Assembly: GCA_019639075.1 (NCBI GenBank)
Contig: JAHBSO010000014.1
Location: 1 to 64,000 of the forward strand
Direction of reading: 5' to 3'
DNA from: Actinomycetota bacterium
GTDB lineage: Bacteria; Actinomycetota; Acidimicrobiia; Acidimicrobiales; Iamiaceae
DNA length: 64,000 nt
The translations under genes were made by a program, and so were the position numbers. Below are positions 1 through 7,958 of the stretch, one piece after another. Below the pieces are notes generated by a model. That model did no database searches, was not told the DNA's origin, and was given only the letters and a program-made list of their open reading frames with translations. Within the stretch, counting starts at the first letter, position 1. Every line of letters begins with the position of its first letter.

Positions 1-456
1 CTCAGGCTCGGGGGTCGCGTCGGCGATGGGCTCGCCAGCCGCTGCCGGGACCTCGTCGGGCGCTTCGGCCGGGGAGGCGGGCGCCTCGGCCGCCGGCGAC
101 TGGGGAGCCGGCGCGGGCGCAGCCTCCTCGGCGGCGGGCGGGACCTCGGCCGGTGGCGCGGCCTCGGGCGCTGCCTCCTCGACGGGGGCCTCGGCGGCGG
201 CCTTCTTCGCCGCGGCCTTCTTGGCGGTCGACTTCTTGGCCGCGCTCTTCTTCGCCGGCGCCGGCTCCTCGGGCTGTTCGTCCCGGACGAGCCCCTCGCG
301 CTCCGCCTTCCGGCGCACGCGGTCGGCCTGGGCGTCCTCGATGCTCGAGGAGTGCGTCTTCACCCCGATGCCCAACGACAACGAGAGGTCGAGGGTCTCC
401 TTGTTGGTGAGTCCGAGCTCCTTCGCGAGCTCGTGGACGCGGATCTTGGGTGCCAA
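1..456 (-). CDS. infB: translation initiation factor IF-2, N-terminal part (runs off the window)
   Basis: Only the first 152 codons are present; the gene continues past base 1. IF-2 is the GTPase that brings initiator fMet-tRNA to the 30S subunit. The visible part is the regulatory N-terminus: residues 1-50 form the IF2_N helical module (APKIRVHELAKELGLTNKET), followed by an Ala/Lys repeat (KKSAAKKSTAKKAAAKK) and an Ala/Pro/Glu-rich linker of the kind that precedes the G domain in actinobacterial IF-2. The start is TTG, chosen because the IF2_N homology begins at the next codon and no in-frame ATG or GTG lies nearby. AGGAAGG lies about 15 bases upstream, which is rather far. It is the last visible gene of the rimP-nusA-ylxR-infB cluster. 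The GTPase domain is not visible, so identity rests on IF2_N and position. Confidence 0.93.
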   Translation of the reverse strand, partial: MAPKIRVHELAKELGLTNKETLDLSLSLGIGVKTHSSSIEDAQADRVRRKAEREGLVRDEQPEEPAPAKKSAAKKSTAKKAAAKKAAAEAPVEEAAPEAAPPAEVPPAAEEAAPAPAPQSPAAEAPASPAEAPDEVPAAAGEPIADATPEPE

Positions 457-497
457 CGTGGGTTCGCCAGCCCTTCCTGGTTCGGTGCGTGCGGCGG

Positions 498-519
498 GTG
501 CCCGGGGGGTCTCGGGCAC
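498..519 (-). promoter_or_regulatory. GC-rich hairpin between ylxR and infB
   Basis: Seven-base arms (GTGCCCG at 498-504 and CGGGCAC at 513-519) flank an 8-base loop in the 70-base gap between the ylxR stop and the infB start. No U-tract follows, so it is unlikely to be a simple intrinsic terminator. It could tune readthrough or protect the infB message. This is inferred from sequence symmetry only. Confidence 0.3.
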
Positions 520-526
520 GGGTTCT

Positions 527-850
527 CTAGTTTCGCGCAGGCGGGACGCCCGGCACGAAGTCGATGTCTGACCGGTCGGCGGGATCGACCAGCGTGGTGC
601 GGAGTTCCTCGACGTGAGCGGGGTCGATCGAGGTCCGGAAGGCCCGGGCGAAGCCACCGCGGCGGATGGCCAGGTCCAGGCACGTCGGGGACGCACGGCA
701 GAGCCACGCACCCCGGCCGGGCAGTGTACGGCCCGGGGCCAGCGATCCGTCGCCCCGTCGGGCGATCCGGGTCAGCTGGTCCTGCGTCCGCCGCTCGCGG
801 CAGCCGACGCAGGTCCGGACCGGCGCGGCCCCGTCAGCTCTCCCCGGCAT
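527..850 (-). CDS. ylxR: YlxR/RnpM family RNA-binding protein (DUF448)
   Basis: This 107-residue protein carries the family signature RTCVGCRERR near residues 12-21, followed by basic segments (GRGAWLC, RRGGFARAFR) that form the RNA-binding face. In Bacillus the homologue RnpM modulates RNase P, and the gene is almost always found between nusA and infB, as here. The ATG lies inside the 3' end of nusA with a 17-base overlap, so the two are translationally coupled. Length matches the family. The function in this organism is inferred from the family. Confidence 0.9.
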   Translation of the reverse strand: MPGRADGAAPVRTCVGCRERRTQDQLTRIARRGDGSLAPGRTLPGRGAWLCRASPTCLDLAIRRGGFARAFRTSIDPAHVEELRTTLVDPADRSDIDFVPGVPPARN

Positions 851-2105
851 CGGGTTCGGCCGACCCCTCGGGGGCGTCGGCGTCGGCGTCGGTCCCGGCC
901 TCCGCCTCGGCGACGATCTCCTCGGCCTCGGCCTCGTCGGCGTCGGCGTCGGCGTCGGCGGTCTCGACGGTGTCGGCCTCGGCGGTCTCGTCGCCGGCGG
1001 CCCACTGCTCGGCGGAGACGGCCTCGCCGCCGTCGGCCGGCACCCAGACCTGCTCGCCGCTCTCGGCGTCGACGACCCACTCGCCCTGGGCCCACTCCTC
1101 GGAGCGGTAGGACTCCTCCTCGGCCAGCTGGGTCTCGCTCTTGATGTCGACGCGCCAACCGGTGAGGCGGGCGGCCAGGCGGGCGTTCTGGCCCTCCTTG
1201 CCGATCGCCAGCGACAGCTGGTAGTCGGGCACGATCACCTCGGCGGTGCCGGTGTCGTCGTGGAGGCGGACCTCCTTGACCTTGGCCGGCTGGAGCGCCT
1301 TGGCCACGAAGTCCTGCAGGTCCTCCGAGAAGGGGACGATGTCGATCTTCTCGCCCCGGAGCTCGTTGACGACCATTCGGACCCGCGCGCCGCGGGCGCC
1401 CACGCAGGCGCCGACCGGATCGACGTTCTGGTCGTTCGACCACACCGCGATCTTGGTGCGGTGCCCGGGCTCGCGGGCGCAGGCCTTGAGCTCGACGATG
1501 CCGTCGGCGAGCTCGGGGACCTCCAGCTCGAACAGGCGCTTGATGAGCCCGGGGTGGGTGCGGCTCACCACGATCTGCGGGCCCTTCGCGGTCTTGCGGA
1601 CCTCGACGATGTACGCCTTGAGCCGGCTGTTGGGCTCGGGTCGCTCGTAGGGCACCTGCTCGGCCTGGGGCAGCAGCGCCTCCACCCGACCGAGGTCGAG
1701 CAGCGTGTAGCGGGCGTCGGTCTGCTGGATGATGCCGGTGACGATGTCGCCCTCGCGCCCCGCGTACTCGTCGTACTTCATCTCGCGGTCGACCTCGCGC
1801 AGGCGCTGCATCATCACCTGCTTGAAGGTCTGCGCGGCGATGCGGCCCATGGTGGCCTGGTCGGGCGTGACGTCGAACTCGTTGCCGACCGGCTCGCCCT
1901 CCTCGTTGAGCTCCTGGGCCCACACCTTCATCTCGCCGCTGACCGGGTCGATCGTGGCCCACGAGTACTCGTGGGCGTCGGGCAGGCGCTTGTACGCCGA
2001 CTCGAGCGCATCGGCGAGCGCGCCCATGAGGGTGTCGGTGCTGATCCCCTTCTCCTGGGCGAGCGCCCGGAGGGCTTCCATCATGTCGTCGTTGGTGGTG
2101 CTCAT
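834..2105 (-). CDS. nusA: transcription termination/antitermination factor NusA
   Basis: This 423-residue protein binds RNA polymerase and nascent RNA and modulates pausing, termination and rRNA antitermination. Visible parts are the N-terminal polymerase-binding domain (about 1-125), an S1 domain (about 130-200, [20 protein letters not shown]), and tandem KH domains ([11 protein letters not shown] and [17 protein letters not shown]). A low-complexity Asp/Ala/Glu tail of about 60 residues follows, ending in [10 protein letters not shown]. Actinobacterial NusA usually stops soon after KH2, so the acidic tail is an extension. The ATG overlaps the rimP stop as ATGA, which fixes the start. Confidence 0.97.
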   Translation of the reverse strand: MSTTNDDMMEALRALAQEKGISTDTLMGALADALESAYKRLPDAHEYSWATIDPVSGEMKVWAQELNEEGEPVGNEFDVTPDQATMGRIAAQTFKQVMMQRLREVDREMKYDEYAGREGDIVTGIIQQTDARYTLLDLGRVEALLPQAEQVPYERPEPNSRLKAYIVEVRKTAKGPQIVVSRTHPGLIKRLFELEVPELADGIVELKACAREPGHRTKIAVWSNDQNVDPVGACVGARGARVRMVVNELRGEKIDIVPFSEDLQDFVAKALQPAKVKEVRLHDDTGTAEVIVPDYQLSLAIGKEGQNARLAARLTGWRVDIKSETQLAEEESYRSEEWAQGEWVVDAESGEQVWVPADGGEAVSAEQWAAGDETAEADTVETADADADADEAEAEEIVAEAEAGTDADADAPEGSAEPDAGES

Positions 2106-2617
2106 GGCTTCGCTGCCTTCTTCTTCTCGGCGGACGGGGACGGCCGGCGCGTGCCCGGCTTGGGGGTCGGGCCCCAGTCGAACACGGTGCGGGCCCGTTC
2201 GATCTGGTCGTAGGTGAGGGTGCGGGGCTCGTCGGAACCCTCGGGGACCACGGTGACGCCGGTGTCGTCGGCGGCCTCGATGGTCCCCTTCAGCCGGCGG
2301 TCGCCCTCGACCCCGGCCCTGGTCTTGAGGTTGACGGTCTCGCCCACCGCCTTGGCGAAGTGCTCCGGCGTCCGCAGGGCCCGCTCGAGGCCGGGGCTCG
2401 TGACCTCGAGGGTGAAGCCGCCGGGGATCGGGTCGTGCTCGTCGATCAGGCGGGAGACCGCCCGGGTGACCGAGCCGATCGCCTCGAGGTCGACGCCGCC
2501 CGGACGGTCGATGGTGAGCCGGAGCGTGCCGCCGGCGAGCTCGAGGTCGTACAGCTCGACGTCGTGCTCGGCGATCACCGGGGCGACGAGCGCGAGGAGA
2601 CGTTCGGTCATGTCCAT
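2102..2617 (-). CDS. rimP: ribosome maturation factor RimP
   Basis: This 171-residue protein is needed for late 30S maturation. The family core is clear: LVAPVIAEHDVELYDLEL at the N-terminus, a central VTSPGLERAL segment (the family's SPGLdRpL motif) and a C-terminal SH3-like domain ending in a Lys-rich tail (AEKKKAAKP). The start is placed at the ATG giving MDMTERL because AAAGG lies 7 bases upstream; a second ATG two codons later is also possible. It is the first gene of the rimP-nusA-ylxR-infB cluster and overlaps nusA by 4 bases. A 24-base perfect palindrome lies about 53 bases upstream. Confidence 0.95.
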   Translation of the reverse strand: MDMTERLLALVAPVIAEHDVELYDLELAGGTLRLTIDRPGGVDLEAIGSVTRAVSRLIDEHDPIPGGFTLEVTSPGLERALRTPEHFAKAVGETVNLKTRAGVEGDRRLKGTIEAADDTGVTVVPEGSDEPRTLTYDQIERARTVFDWGPTPKPGTRRPSPSAEKKKAAKP

Positions 2618-2669
2618 CGACTCGCCTTTCTCCTCGGGGGCCGTCCTCGTCCGGACGCTGACAAACGAA

Positions 2670-2693
2670 GAGCGTGGGCTCGAGCCCACGCTC
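2670..2693. promoter_or_regulatory. 24-base perfect palindrome in the rimP leader region
   Basis: Positions 2670-2693 are exactly self-complementary (GAGCGTGGGCTC joined to its reverse complement). In the minus-strand transcript the element sits about 53 bases before the rimP start and is followed by TTCGTTTG rather than a long U-run. It could be the proS terminator, an attenuator controlling the rimP-nusA-infB operon, or a dyad operator. The symmetry is seen directly; the role is inferred. Confidence 0.55.
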
Positions 2694-2792
2694 CGGCACC
2701 GGAGTGCGCCCGTCCAGCATAGCCGCGGTCGATCGAGAACGATCAGCCGAACCGACCCCCGCCGTTCAACCGCCGTCCACCCGACGAGCCCA

Positions 2793-2926
2793 CGCATCGG
2801 TTCTTCGGGGGGATCGCCCGCCTGAGCCCACGAATTCCCCCGAAGAAAGGTTCGGCCCGCCCACGCCTCGGTTCTTCGGGGGAATCGACCCGCTCAGCTG
2901 GCAGATCCCCCCGAAGAACCGATGCG
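2793..2926. repeat. tandem palindromic repeat element in the proS-rimP spacer
   Basis: The 322-base spacer 2618-2939 has no gene. Besides the 2670-2693 palindrome it holds two similar hairpin units in tandem, about 2797-2852 and 2867-2922. Each is built from GGTTCTTCGGGGG and its complement CCCCCGAAGAA. The outermost arms, 2793-2815 and 2904-2926, are a perfect 23-base inverted repeat, so the block can fold as two small hairpins or one large one. It lies just after the proS stop and could terminate proS, but no U-tract is visible. The arrangement resembles REP/BIME-type intergenic elements. Confidence 0.7.
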
Positions 2927-2939
2927 CGGGTCGGCAGGG

Positions 2940-4352
2940 TCAGTAGGCGCGGGCGACGACGGCGAGGACGTCGGGGTCGTCCTCCGACCTCGGCACCGAA
3001 CCGTCGGGCATCTGGAGGCACCGCACGGTGACCGCGTGCTCGGCCAGCGCGGCCTCGCCCTCCTCGCCGAGGGTGGCCCACGGGATCCGGGCGAAGCCCG
3101 TCGCCGCAGCCTCCCGGGCCTCGTCGATCGTGGCGACCTCGGCGGTGCGGGCGGCGAGGCGGTCGGTGGCCTCGGCCAGGAGCGACGCCTGCAGCTCGTC
3201 GAGCAGGGCGGGCACCGTGGCCGCCAACCCGGCGATCGGGGCCTGGACCTTCTCCCCCGCCATGCGGTGCACCACCGTGACCTCGCCGTTGGCCAGGTCC
3301 CGGGGGCCGACCTCGATCCGGACCGGAACGCCCTTCAGCTCCCAGTCGGTGGCCCGGCGCCCGAACGACACGTCGGTCCGGTCGTCCACCCGCACCCGCA
3401 CCCCGAGGGCCTGCAGCTCCTCGCCGAGCAACCGCGCCGCCGGGACGACGCCCTCCTCGTCGCGGATCGCCAGCACCACGACCTGCGTCGACGCCAGGCG
3501 CGGCGGCACCCGAAGCCCCCGATCGTCGCCGTGGCACATGATCAGCCCGCCCATCATCCGGGTGGACGTGCCCCACGAGGTGGTCCACGCCGTCTGCTGG
3601 GTGCCGTTCGCGTCCTGGAAGGTGATGTCGAACGCCCGGGCGAAGTTCTGACCCAGCTCGTGGCTCGTGCCCATCTGGAGCGCCTTGCCGTCGCCCATCA
3701 TCGCCTCGCAGGCGAGCGTGTTGGTGGCGCCGGCGAACCGCTCCTGGCGGGTCTTGCGACCGACGAGGACCGGCATGGCGAGGACGTTCACCATGAAGTC
3801 CCGGTAGACGTCGTGGAGGATGCGCGACGCGTAGGCGGCGGCATCGGACTCGGTGGCGTGCGCGGTGTGGCCCTCCTGCCAGAGGAACTCGCTCGTGCGC
3901 AGGAAGAGCCGGGTGCGCAGCTCCCAGCGGACCACGTTGGCCCACTGGTTGAGCAGCAGCGGCAGGTCCCGGTGGGAGCTGATCCACTTGGCCATGAACT
4001 CGCCGATGACCGTCTCGCTGGTCGGCCGCACGACCACCGGCTCCTCGAGCTCCTTGCCGCCGGCGTGGGTGACGACCGCCAGCTCGGGGCTGAACCCCTC
4101 GACGTGCTCGGCCTCCCGGGTGAGGTAGCTCTCGGGGATGAACAGCGGGAAGTACGCGTTCTCTGCCCCCGCGTCCTTGATGCGGGCGTCCATCTCGGCC
4201 TGCATCCGCTCCCACAACGAGTACCCGTACGGCCGGATGACCATGGTGCCCCGCACCGGACCGTTGTCGGCCAGCTCCGCCTTGGCCAGGACGTCCTGGT
4301 ACCAGCGGGGGAAGTCATCGGCCTGAGGGGTGAGGACGGGAGCCTTTGCCAT
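2940..4352 (-). CDS. proS: prolyl-tRNA synthetase, archaeal/eukaryotic-type (class II)
   Basis: This 470-residue enzyme charges tRNA-Pro with proline. It is the short ProRS form without the bacterial editing insertion: the N-terminus DDFPRWYQDVLAKAELAD and RGTMVIRPYGY, class II motif 2 (VVRWELRTRLFLRTSEFLWQ), a proline-pocket region around WTTSWGTSTRMMGGLIM, and the C-terminal anticodon-binding domain ending in VVARAY. The C-terminal tyrosine is typical of this type. The start has no Shine-Dalgarno; a TACGCT hexamer 9 bases upstream (4362-4367) suggests a leaderless or nearly leaderless mRNA. It is transcribed away from the neighbouring plus-strand gene. Confidence 0.96.
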   Translation of the reverse strand: MAKAPVLTPQADDFPRWYQDVLAKAELADNGPVRGTMVIRPYGYSLWERMQAEMDARIKDAGAENAYFPLFIPESYLTREAEHVEGFSPELAVVTHAGGKELEEPVVVRPTSETVIGEFMAKWISSHRDLPLLLNQWANVVRWELRTRLFLRTSEFLWQEGHTAHATESDAAAYASRILHDVYRDFMVNVLAMPVLVGRKTRQERFAGATNTLACEAMMGDGKALQMGTSHELGQNFARAFDITFQDANGTQQTAWTTSWGTSTRMMGGLIMCHGDDRGLRVPPRLASTQVVVLAIRDEEGVVPAARLLGEELQALGVRVRVDDRTDVSFGRRATDWELKGVPVRIEVGPRDLANGEVTVVHRMAGEKVQAPIAGLAATVPALLDELQASLLAEATDRLAARTAEVATIDEAREAAATGFARIPWATLGEEGEAALAEHAVTVRCLQMPDGSVPRSEDDPDVLAVVARAY

Positions 4353-4361
4353 GGTTGGGCG

Positions 4362-4367
4362 AGCGTA
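4362..4367 (-). promoter_or_regulatory. predicted -10 box for proS (leaderless)
   Basis: On the minus strand TACGCT stands 9 bases before the proS ATG, with no Shine-Dalgarno between. The same arrangement, with the same hexamer and spacing, precedes ffh. No convincing -35 is visible. Confidence 0.5.
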
Positions 4368-4446
4368 CCGGCCCCACCCCCACCGGTCGCCAACGGTTCG
4401 CCGGCCCCTCCGGGGCGTCGGGTGGCCGCCGATAGGGTCACCGGCC

Positions 4447-5298
4447 ATGGGAGGCGCGGGAGGTCCGATGTCCGGTGGCACCGGCGGGTGGAAGACCGAG
4501 TGGACCCGCCTGCTGCCGATCGTCGTGTTCGTGGTCGGCTCGATCCTGCTGCTGAGCGGGTTCCTCACACCTGTGTTCGCGTTCATCGACGCCGCGCCCA
4601 CACGATTGTTCTTCGCCGTACCGGCCGCCCTCATCGGCACCGTGGTGCTCCGCGGCTGGCGAGCCGATGCCGCGGCCCGCGCCGACACGACCGGACCGGA
4701 CGGGGTGAGCATCGCCGTCGAGCACGTCGTGGCCGCACCCTTCGACCCACCGACCTGGGTCGGTGACGGCACGCTCCTCGGGTCACCGGTGCTCTCGGTC
4801 AACCGTCTCGACCGGTTCCGGGCCGACCTCGGCGGAGCGTCGGTCTACGACGGCAGCGGCCGCCACCTCGCCGACGTGGTCCCCGGCGCGCCGTCCCTGC
4901 ACCACACGATCTTCATCGACGACCCGGCCGGCCGCCCCCTGCTCCGCGTCGACCGCCATCCGAACCCGTTCGGGACCTCGTTGACGGTCTTCGCCCCCGA
5001 CGGCCGGACCCTCGGCGAGGCCCGTCAGAAGCGGTTGGACAGGGAGACGTACCGGCTCGTCGGGGCCGGCGGTCCGATCGCCACGATGCGACCGCCCGGC
5101 AGCGGACGGCCGCGCCGGATCGTCGATCCGTCGAACCGCGTCGAGCTGGCGCGGGTCTTCCGCAACCCGGGCCAGGGCGTCCTCGCATCGAACCCGGCCC
5201 GGTCGTGGGTGGTTCGCTTCGAGCGGCACGAACCGCCGGAGGTCCAGGCCGTCATCGTCGCCAGCCTACTGGCGGTGGAGACCGGGTTCCGCCGCTGA
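4447..5298 (+). CDS. membrane-anchored LURP-one/scramblase-like protein
   Basis: This 283-residue protein has two hydrophobic segments near the N-terminus (roughly residues 19-46 and 53-70). A soluble domain follows that reads like the beta-barrel LURP-one/phospholipid-scramblase fold: repeated strands such as LSVNRLDRFRADLGGASVYD, SLTVFAPDGRTLGEARQKR and a late WVVRFERHEPPEVQAVIVAS helix. No catalytic residues are expected in this fold and the function is unknown. Two starts are possible. ATG 4447 lies 8 bases after TAGGGT (4433-4438), as in a leaderless gene; ATG 4468 has a GGGAGG Shine-Dalgarno. I chose 4447 by analogy with other genes here. The family assignment is a fold-level impression. 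Confidence 0.7.
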   Translation: MGGAGGPMSGGTGGWKTEWTRLLPIVVFVVGSILLLSGFLTPVFAFIDAAPTRLFFAVPAALIGTVVLRGWRADAAARADTTGPDGVSIAVEHVVAAPFDPPTWVGDGTLLGSPVLSVNRLDRFRADLGGASVYDGSGRHLADVVPGAPSLHHTIFIDDPAGRPLLRVDRHPNPFGTSLTVFAPDGRTLGEARQKRLDRETYRLVGAGGPIATMRPPGSGRPRRIVDPSNRVELARVFRNPGQGVLASNPARSWVVRFERHEPPEVQAVIVASLLAVETGFRR

Positions 5299-5347
5299 CG
5301 CTCCGCCGCCCGCGCTCGGGGAGGGCCGGGGCCGCCAGAATGGGCGC

Positions 5348-5632
5348 ATGGACATCGAGATCAGCCGCGCCGACTACGAGCACGGGGGGCGCTACACGCT
5401 CCTCGCCGGCGGGGCGCCGATCGGCGAGCTGGACCACGCGGACCGCGACGGGGTCCGCACCTTCACCCACACCGGGGTCCGCAAGGGCCACGAGGGCGAG
5501 GGCCTGGCCGCGAAGCTGGTCCGCCGCGGCCTCGACGACGCCCGGACCGATGGTGTCCGGGTGGTGGCCGAGTGCCCCTACGTCAAGCGCTTCGTCGAGC
5601 AGCACCCCGACGACGCCGACCTCCTCGCGTGA
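5348..5632 (+). CDS. small GNAT-like N-acetyltransferase (YjdJ type)
   Basis: This 94-residue protein matches the compact Gcn5-related acetyltransferase family: two N-terminal strands (YTLLAGGAPIGELDH), the acetyl-CoA loop region GVRKGHEGEGLAAKLVRRGLDD (GHEGEGLA in place of the usual R/QxxGxG/A), and the typical ending VVAECPYVKRFVEQHPD. The substrate is unknown. The start has no Shine-Dalgarno, but CAGAAT (5336-5341) lies 6 bases upstream, consistent with leaderless expression. The stop overlaps the GTG of the next gene, so the two are co-transcribed. Confidence 0.88.
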   Translation: MDIEISRADYEHGGRYTLLAGGAPIGELDHADRDGVRTFTHTGVRKGHEGEGLAAKLVRRGLDDARTDGVRVVAECPYVKRFVEQHPDDADLLA

Positions 5633-5979
5633 CCCCGTCGGACGAATCCGGGGCGCCGAGCCCGAAGGAGGCGCTCCGCGATCGCGTCCGGGAGGTGCTG
5701 ATCGACGTGGAGACCCGTGAGCAGGTGATGTTCGGGGGCGTGGCGTTCATGGTCGACGACCGGATGCTCGTCGCCGTCATGCGCGACGGCGCGCTCCTCG
5801 CCCGGGTCGACCCCGCCCGGTCCGACGAACTGTCGACGCGACCGGGCGCCGGCCCGATGGAGATGGGGACGAGGACGATGGGGCCGAGCTGGCTCCGCGT
5901 CGAACCCGACGCGATCGCCGATCCGGCCGAGCTGGACGCCTGGATCGCCGAGGCCCGAGCCTTCGCCGACCAGAGCTGA
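5629..5979 (+). CDS. TfoX N-terminal domain protein
   Basis: This 116-residue protein shows the TfoX_N pattern: an N-terminal helix (LRDRVREVLIDVETREQVMFGG), then GGVAFMVDDRMLVAVMRDGALLARV and a C-terminal helical tail. In gammaproteobacteria TfoX controls competence, but stand-alone TfoX_N proteins in actinobacteria have no established role. The GTG start is chosen because it overlaps the upstream stop (GTGA) and the homology begins shortly after. It forms a two-gene unit with the small acetyltransferase. Confidence 0.85.
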   Translation: MTPSDESGAPSPKEALRDRVREVLIDVETREQVMFGGVAFMVDDRMLVAVMRDGALLARVDPARSDELSTRPGAGPMEMGTRTMGPSWLRVEPDAIADPAELDAWIAEARAFADQS

Positions 5980-6005
5980 CCCGGGCACCTGGTCGTCGCC
6001 ACGGG

Positions 6006-6266
6006 TCAGCGGGAGGTCGGGTCGCCGTAGGCGTCGCGCGCGAGCTCCGGACCGATGCGCAGGTCGATGACGGCACGACGGACCTCGTCGTCATCCGCCT
6101 TGGGGGAACGATGGCGAACGCCGGCCTCGGCGAGGGCGTCGCACGTCTCGTTGAGCGCGACGACGCGTTCGAACCGCTCCGCCGGCGACATGGCCCGAAG
6201 CCGCGCGAGCACGAGGCGGCGAACCTCTGGTGACGTGTCACCCGCTGGCGCTGCCACTCGCTCCAT
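6006..6266 (-). CDS. small hypothetical protein
   Basis: This 86-residue, mostly helical, charged protein has no family I can name with confidence. It contains VRRLVLARLRAMSPAERFERV and a C-terminal stretch DDEVRRAVIDLRIGPELARD. Similar short proteins with an 'SPAERFE...ALAEAG' core occur widely without a known function. The start is the ATG 7 bases downstream of TACGCT (6274-6279), suggesting a leaderless transcript. It is divergent from the PGPGW gene and convergent with the TfoX_N gene. Confidence 0.65.
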   Translation of the reverse strand: MERVAAPAGDTSPEVRRLVLARLRAMSPAERFERVVALNETCDALAEAGVRHRSPKADDDEVRRAVIDLRIGPELARDAYGDPTSR

Positions 6267-6380
6267 CTCCGTCAGCGTACCGACGAACGTCGACACGACG
6301 GCCCAGACGTACCCGAAGCGTGCACCTCCCCGTCCACGCCGCGCCGCGGGCGACGGGGCGCCGGTCTGCGACCATGGGCC

Positions 6381-6803
6381 ATGGCCGACACCGACCAGCC
6401 CCCGACCGTCACCCCGTTCCGCGACCTCTCCCCTGCCGACCGCCGCGAGCTGCTGCGCCAGGCGGCGATCAACGCCGAGCTGGCCACCGGCAACCAGGAG
6501 CGCACCGCCGAGCGGGCCAAGCGGAACGTGTTCGTCCGCATCGGCACGATCGTCGTCGGATTCGCCGTCTTGATCGGTGGCCTGGTGATGCTGGTGCTGC
6601 CGGGCCCAGGCCTCGTCGGCATCATCGTGGGGCTCGGCCTGCTGGCCCGGGAGCTGGCCTGGGCGGAACGGCTCCTCGAGTACGTGAAGAAGCGGGCCAA
6701 GCTCGACGAGCTGAAGGAGCAACCGGCGTGGGTCAAGGTCGCGATGTGGGTGGGCACGATCGCGGCGGTCGGCGCGTCGGTCACCTACGTGGTGCTCCGA
6801 TGA
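6381..6803 (+). CDS. PGPGW-family transmembrane protein
   Basis: This 140-residue protein has a hydrophilic N-terminus, a pair of membrane segments around residues 51-68 and 72-92 separated by the signature LPGPGLVGIIVGLGLLA, an amphipathic basic linker (YVKKRAKLDELKE), and a third segment at the C-terminus. It belongs to the putative transmembrane PGPGW family; the biochemical role is unknown. The stop overlaps the nitroreductase ATG (ATGA), so the two are an operon. GACCAT 5 bases before the start may be a weak -10 box. Confidence 0.85.
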   Translation: MADTDQPPTVTPFRDLSPADRRELLRQAAINAELATGNQERTAERAKRNVFVRIGTIVVGFAVLIGGLVMLVLPGPGLVGIIVGLGLLARELAWAERLLEYVKKRAKLDELKEQPAWVKVAMWVGTIAAVGASVTYVVLR

Positions 6804-7516
6804 CCGCGGAGGTCGTCGAACTGATCGAGGGGTTGTGCACCACGCGGGCGATTCGACGGTTCCGCGACGAGCCGATCCCCGACGACGCCCTCGCCACGAT
6901 GTTCTTCGCCGCCACCCGGGCGCCGACCGGCTCCAACCGACAACCGTTCCGGTTCCTCGTCCTGCGCGACGGCCCGGGTGCGGTCGAGGCGAAGGCCCTG
7001 CTCGGCCGGTCGTTCCGCGAGCAGTGGGCGGCCAAGCGGGCCCACGACGGCTACGACGCCGGATCGGGCGCGGCGGCCGACTCCCCCAAGGCGCGGGTCG
7101 CCGCCGCGATGCAGCAGTTCGTCGACCGGTTCGAGCGGACGCCCGTGGTCGCCCTGGCCTGCCTGGTGCCGTGGCGGGGCCTCGACCCCACGGTCGGCGC
7201 GTCGGTCTACCCGGCGTGCCAGAACCTGCTGCTCGCCGCTCGGGGCCTCGGCTACGGCGGGGTGCTCACCATGTGGCACGCACCGGTCGACGCCGAGCTG
7301 CGGCGGATCCTCGCCGTCCCCGACGACGTGTTCATCGCCGCCACCGTGGCGCTCGGCCGCCCGGAGGGCCACCACGGTCCGGTCCGCCGTCGTCCGGTCG
7401 GCGAGCTCGTGTTCGACGACGTCTGGGGGCGGGCCGCTCCGTGGGCGACCGAGCCGCCCGGCACCCGCCACACCGGCCGACCGCCGGGCGCCGTCACGGA
7501 TCGAGGCGGAGCCTGA
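6800..7516 (+). CDS. nitroreductase family protein
   Basis: This 238-residue FMN-dependent oxidoreductase has the family landmarks: TTRAIRRFRDEPIPDDAL at the N-terminus (FMN phosphate-binding Arg residues), APTGSNRQPFRFLVLRD, the hydrophobic ACQNLLLAARGLGYGGV helix, and a late IAATVALGRPEGHHGPVRRR segment. Members reduce nitro groups, quinones or related electrophiles with NAD(P)H; the substrate is not predictable. The start overlaps the upstream stop by 4 bases. The last 23 bases overlap the convergent acetyltransferase gene. Confidence 0.9.
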   Translation: MTAEVVELIEGLCTTRAIRRFRDEPIPDDALATMFFAATRAPTGSNRQPFRFLVLRDGPGAVEAKALLGRSFREQWAAKRAHDGYDAGSGAAADSPKARVAAAMQQFVDRFERTPVVALACLVPWRGLDPTVGASVYPACQNLLLAARGLGYGGVLTMWHAPVDAELRRILAVPDDVFIAATVALGRPEGHHGPVRRRPVGELVFDDVWGRAAPWATEPPGTRHTGRPPGAVTDRGGA

Positions 7517-7958
7517 GCAGGTCCGGATCCGACGCGAACCCGGCGGCCTCGTAGAGCGACCGGCCGTCGTCGGTGGCGACGAGGGCGACGCGACGCAGCC
7601 CGTCGGCCCGGGCGGCGTCGAGGCAGGCGTCGACCAACCGCCGACCGATCCCCTGTCGTCGCTGTGTCGGCGCGACCCAGACGTTGAACACGAACCCGTC
7701 GAGCCGTCGGGGATCGCGCGGGTGCGGCGGCACCTCCTGCACGAGCATGGACAGCCCGCCGACGACGGCGCCTCCGTCCTCGGCCAGCCACGACCACCAC
7801 CGGTCGGCCGTGGTCGCCCGCTCGACGAAGTCGGCGACCTCGGCCCGGAATCGCACCGGGTCGTCGACCGTGTCGTACTCCTCGCGCAGGAACGCCATCC
7901 TCAGGTCGACCACCGCAGCCGCGTCGTCGACCGTCGCCCGCCTGATCTCGACGGTCAG
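7494..7958 (-). CDS. GNAT family N-acetyltransferase, probable CTG start
   Basis: This 154-residue acetyltransferase has a complete GNAT fold: beta1 VEIRRATVDDAAAVVDLRMAF, the acetyl-CoA motif VAPTQRRQGIGRRLVDACLDA (QRRQGIG), and a LYEAAGFASD ending typical of RimI-like proteins. Homology reaches back to VEIRRAT, but the first ATG in frame is residue 21 and no ATG, GTG or TTG precedes beta1. A CTG at 7956-7958 overlaps the ispG TGA stop as CTGA and has GAGGAA a few bases upstream, so I take it as the start. If CTG is not used, the protein would begin at GTG 7913 or ATG 7898 and lose part of the fold. Its 3' end overlaps the nitroreductase gene. Confidence 0.82.
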   Translation of the reverse strand: MTVEIRRATVDDAAAVVDLRMAFLREEYDTVDDPVRFRAEVADFVERATTADRWWSWLAEDGGAVVGGLSMLVQEVPPHPRDPRRLDGFVFNVWVAPTQRRQGIGRRLVDACLDAARADGLRRVALVATDDGRSLYEAAGFASDPDLLRLRLDP

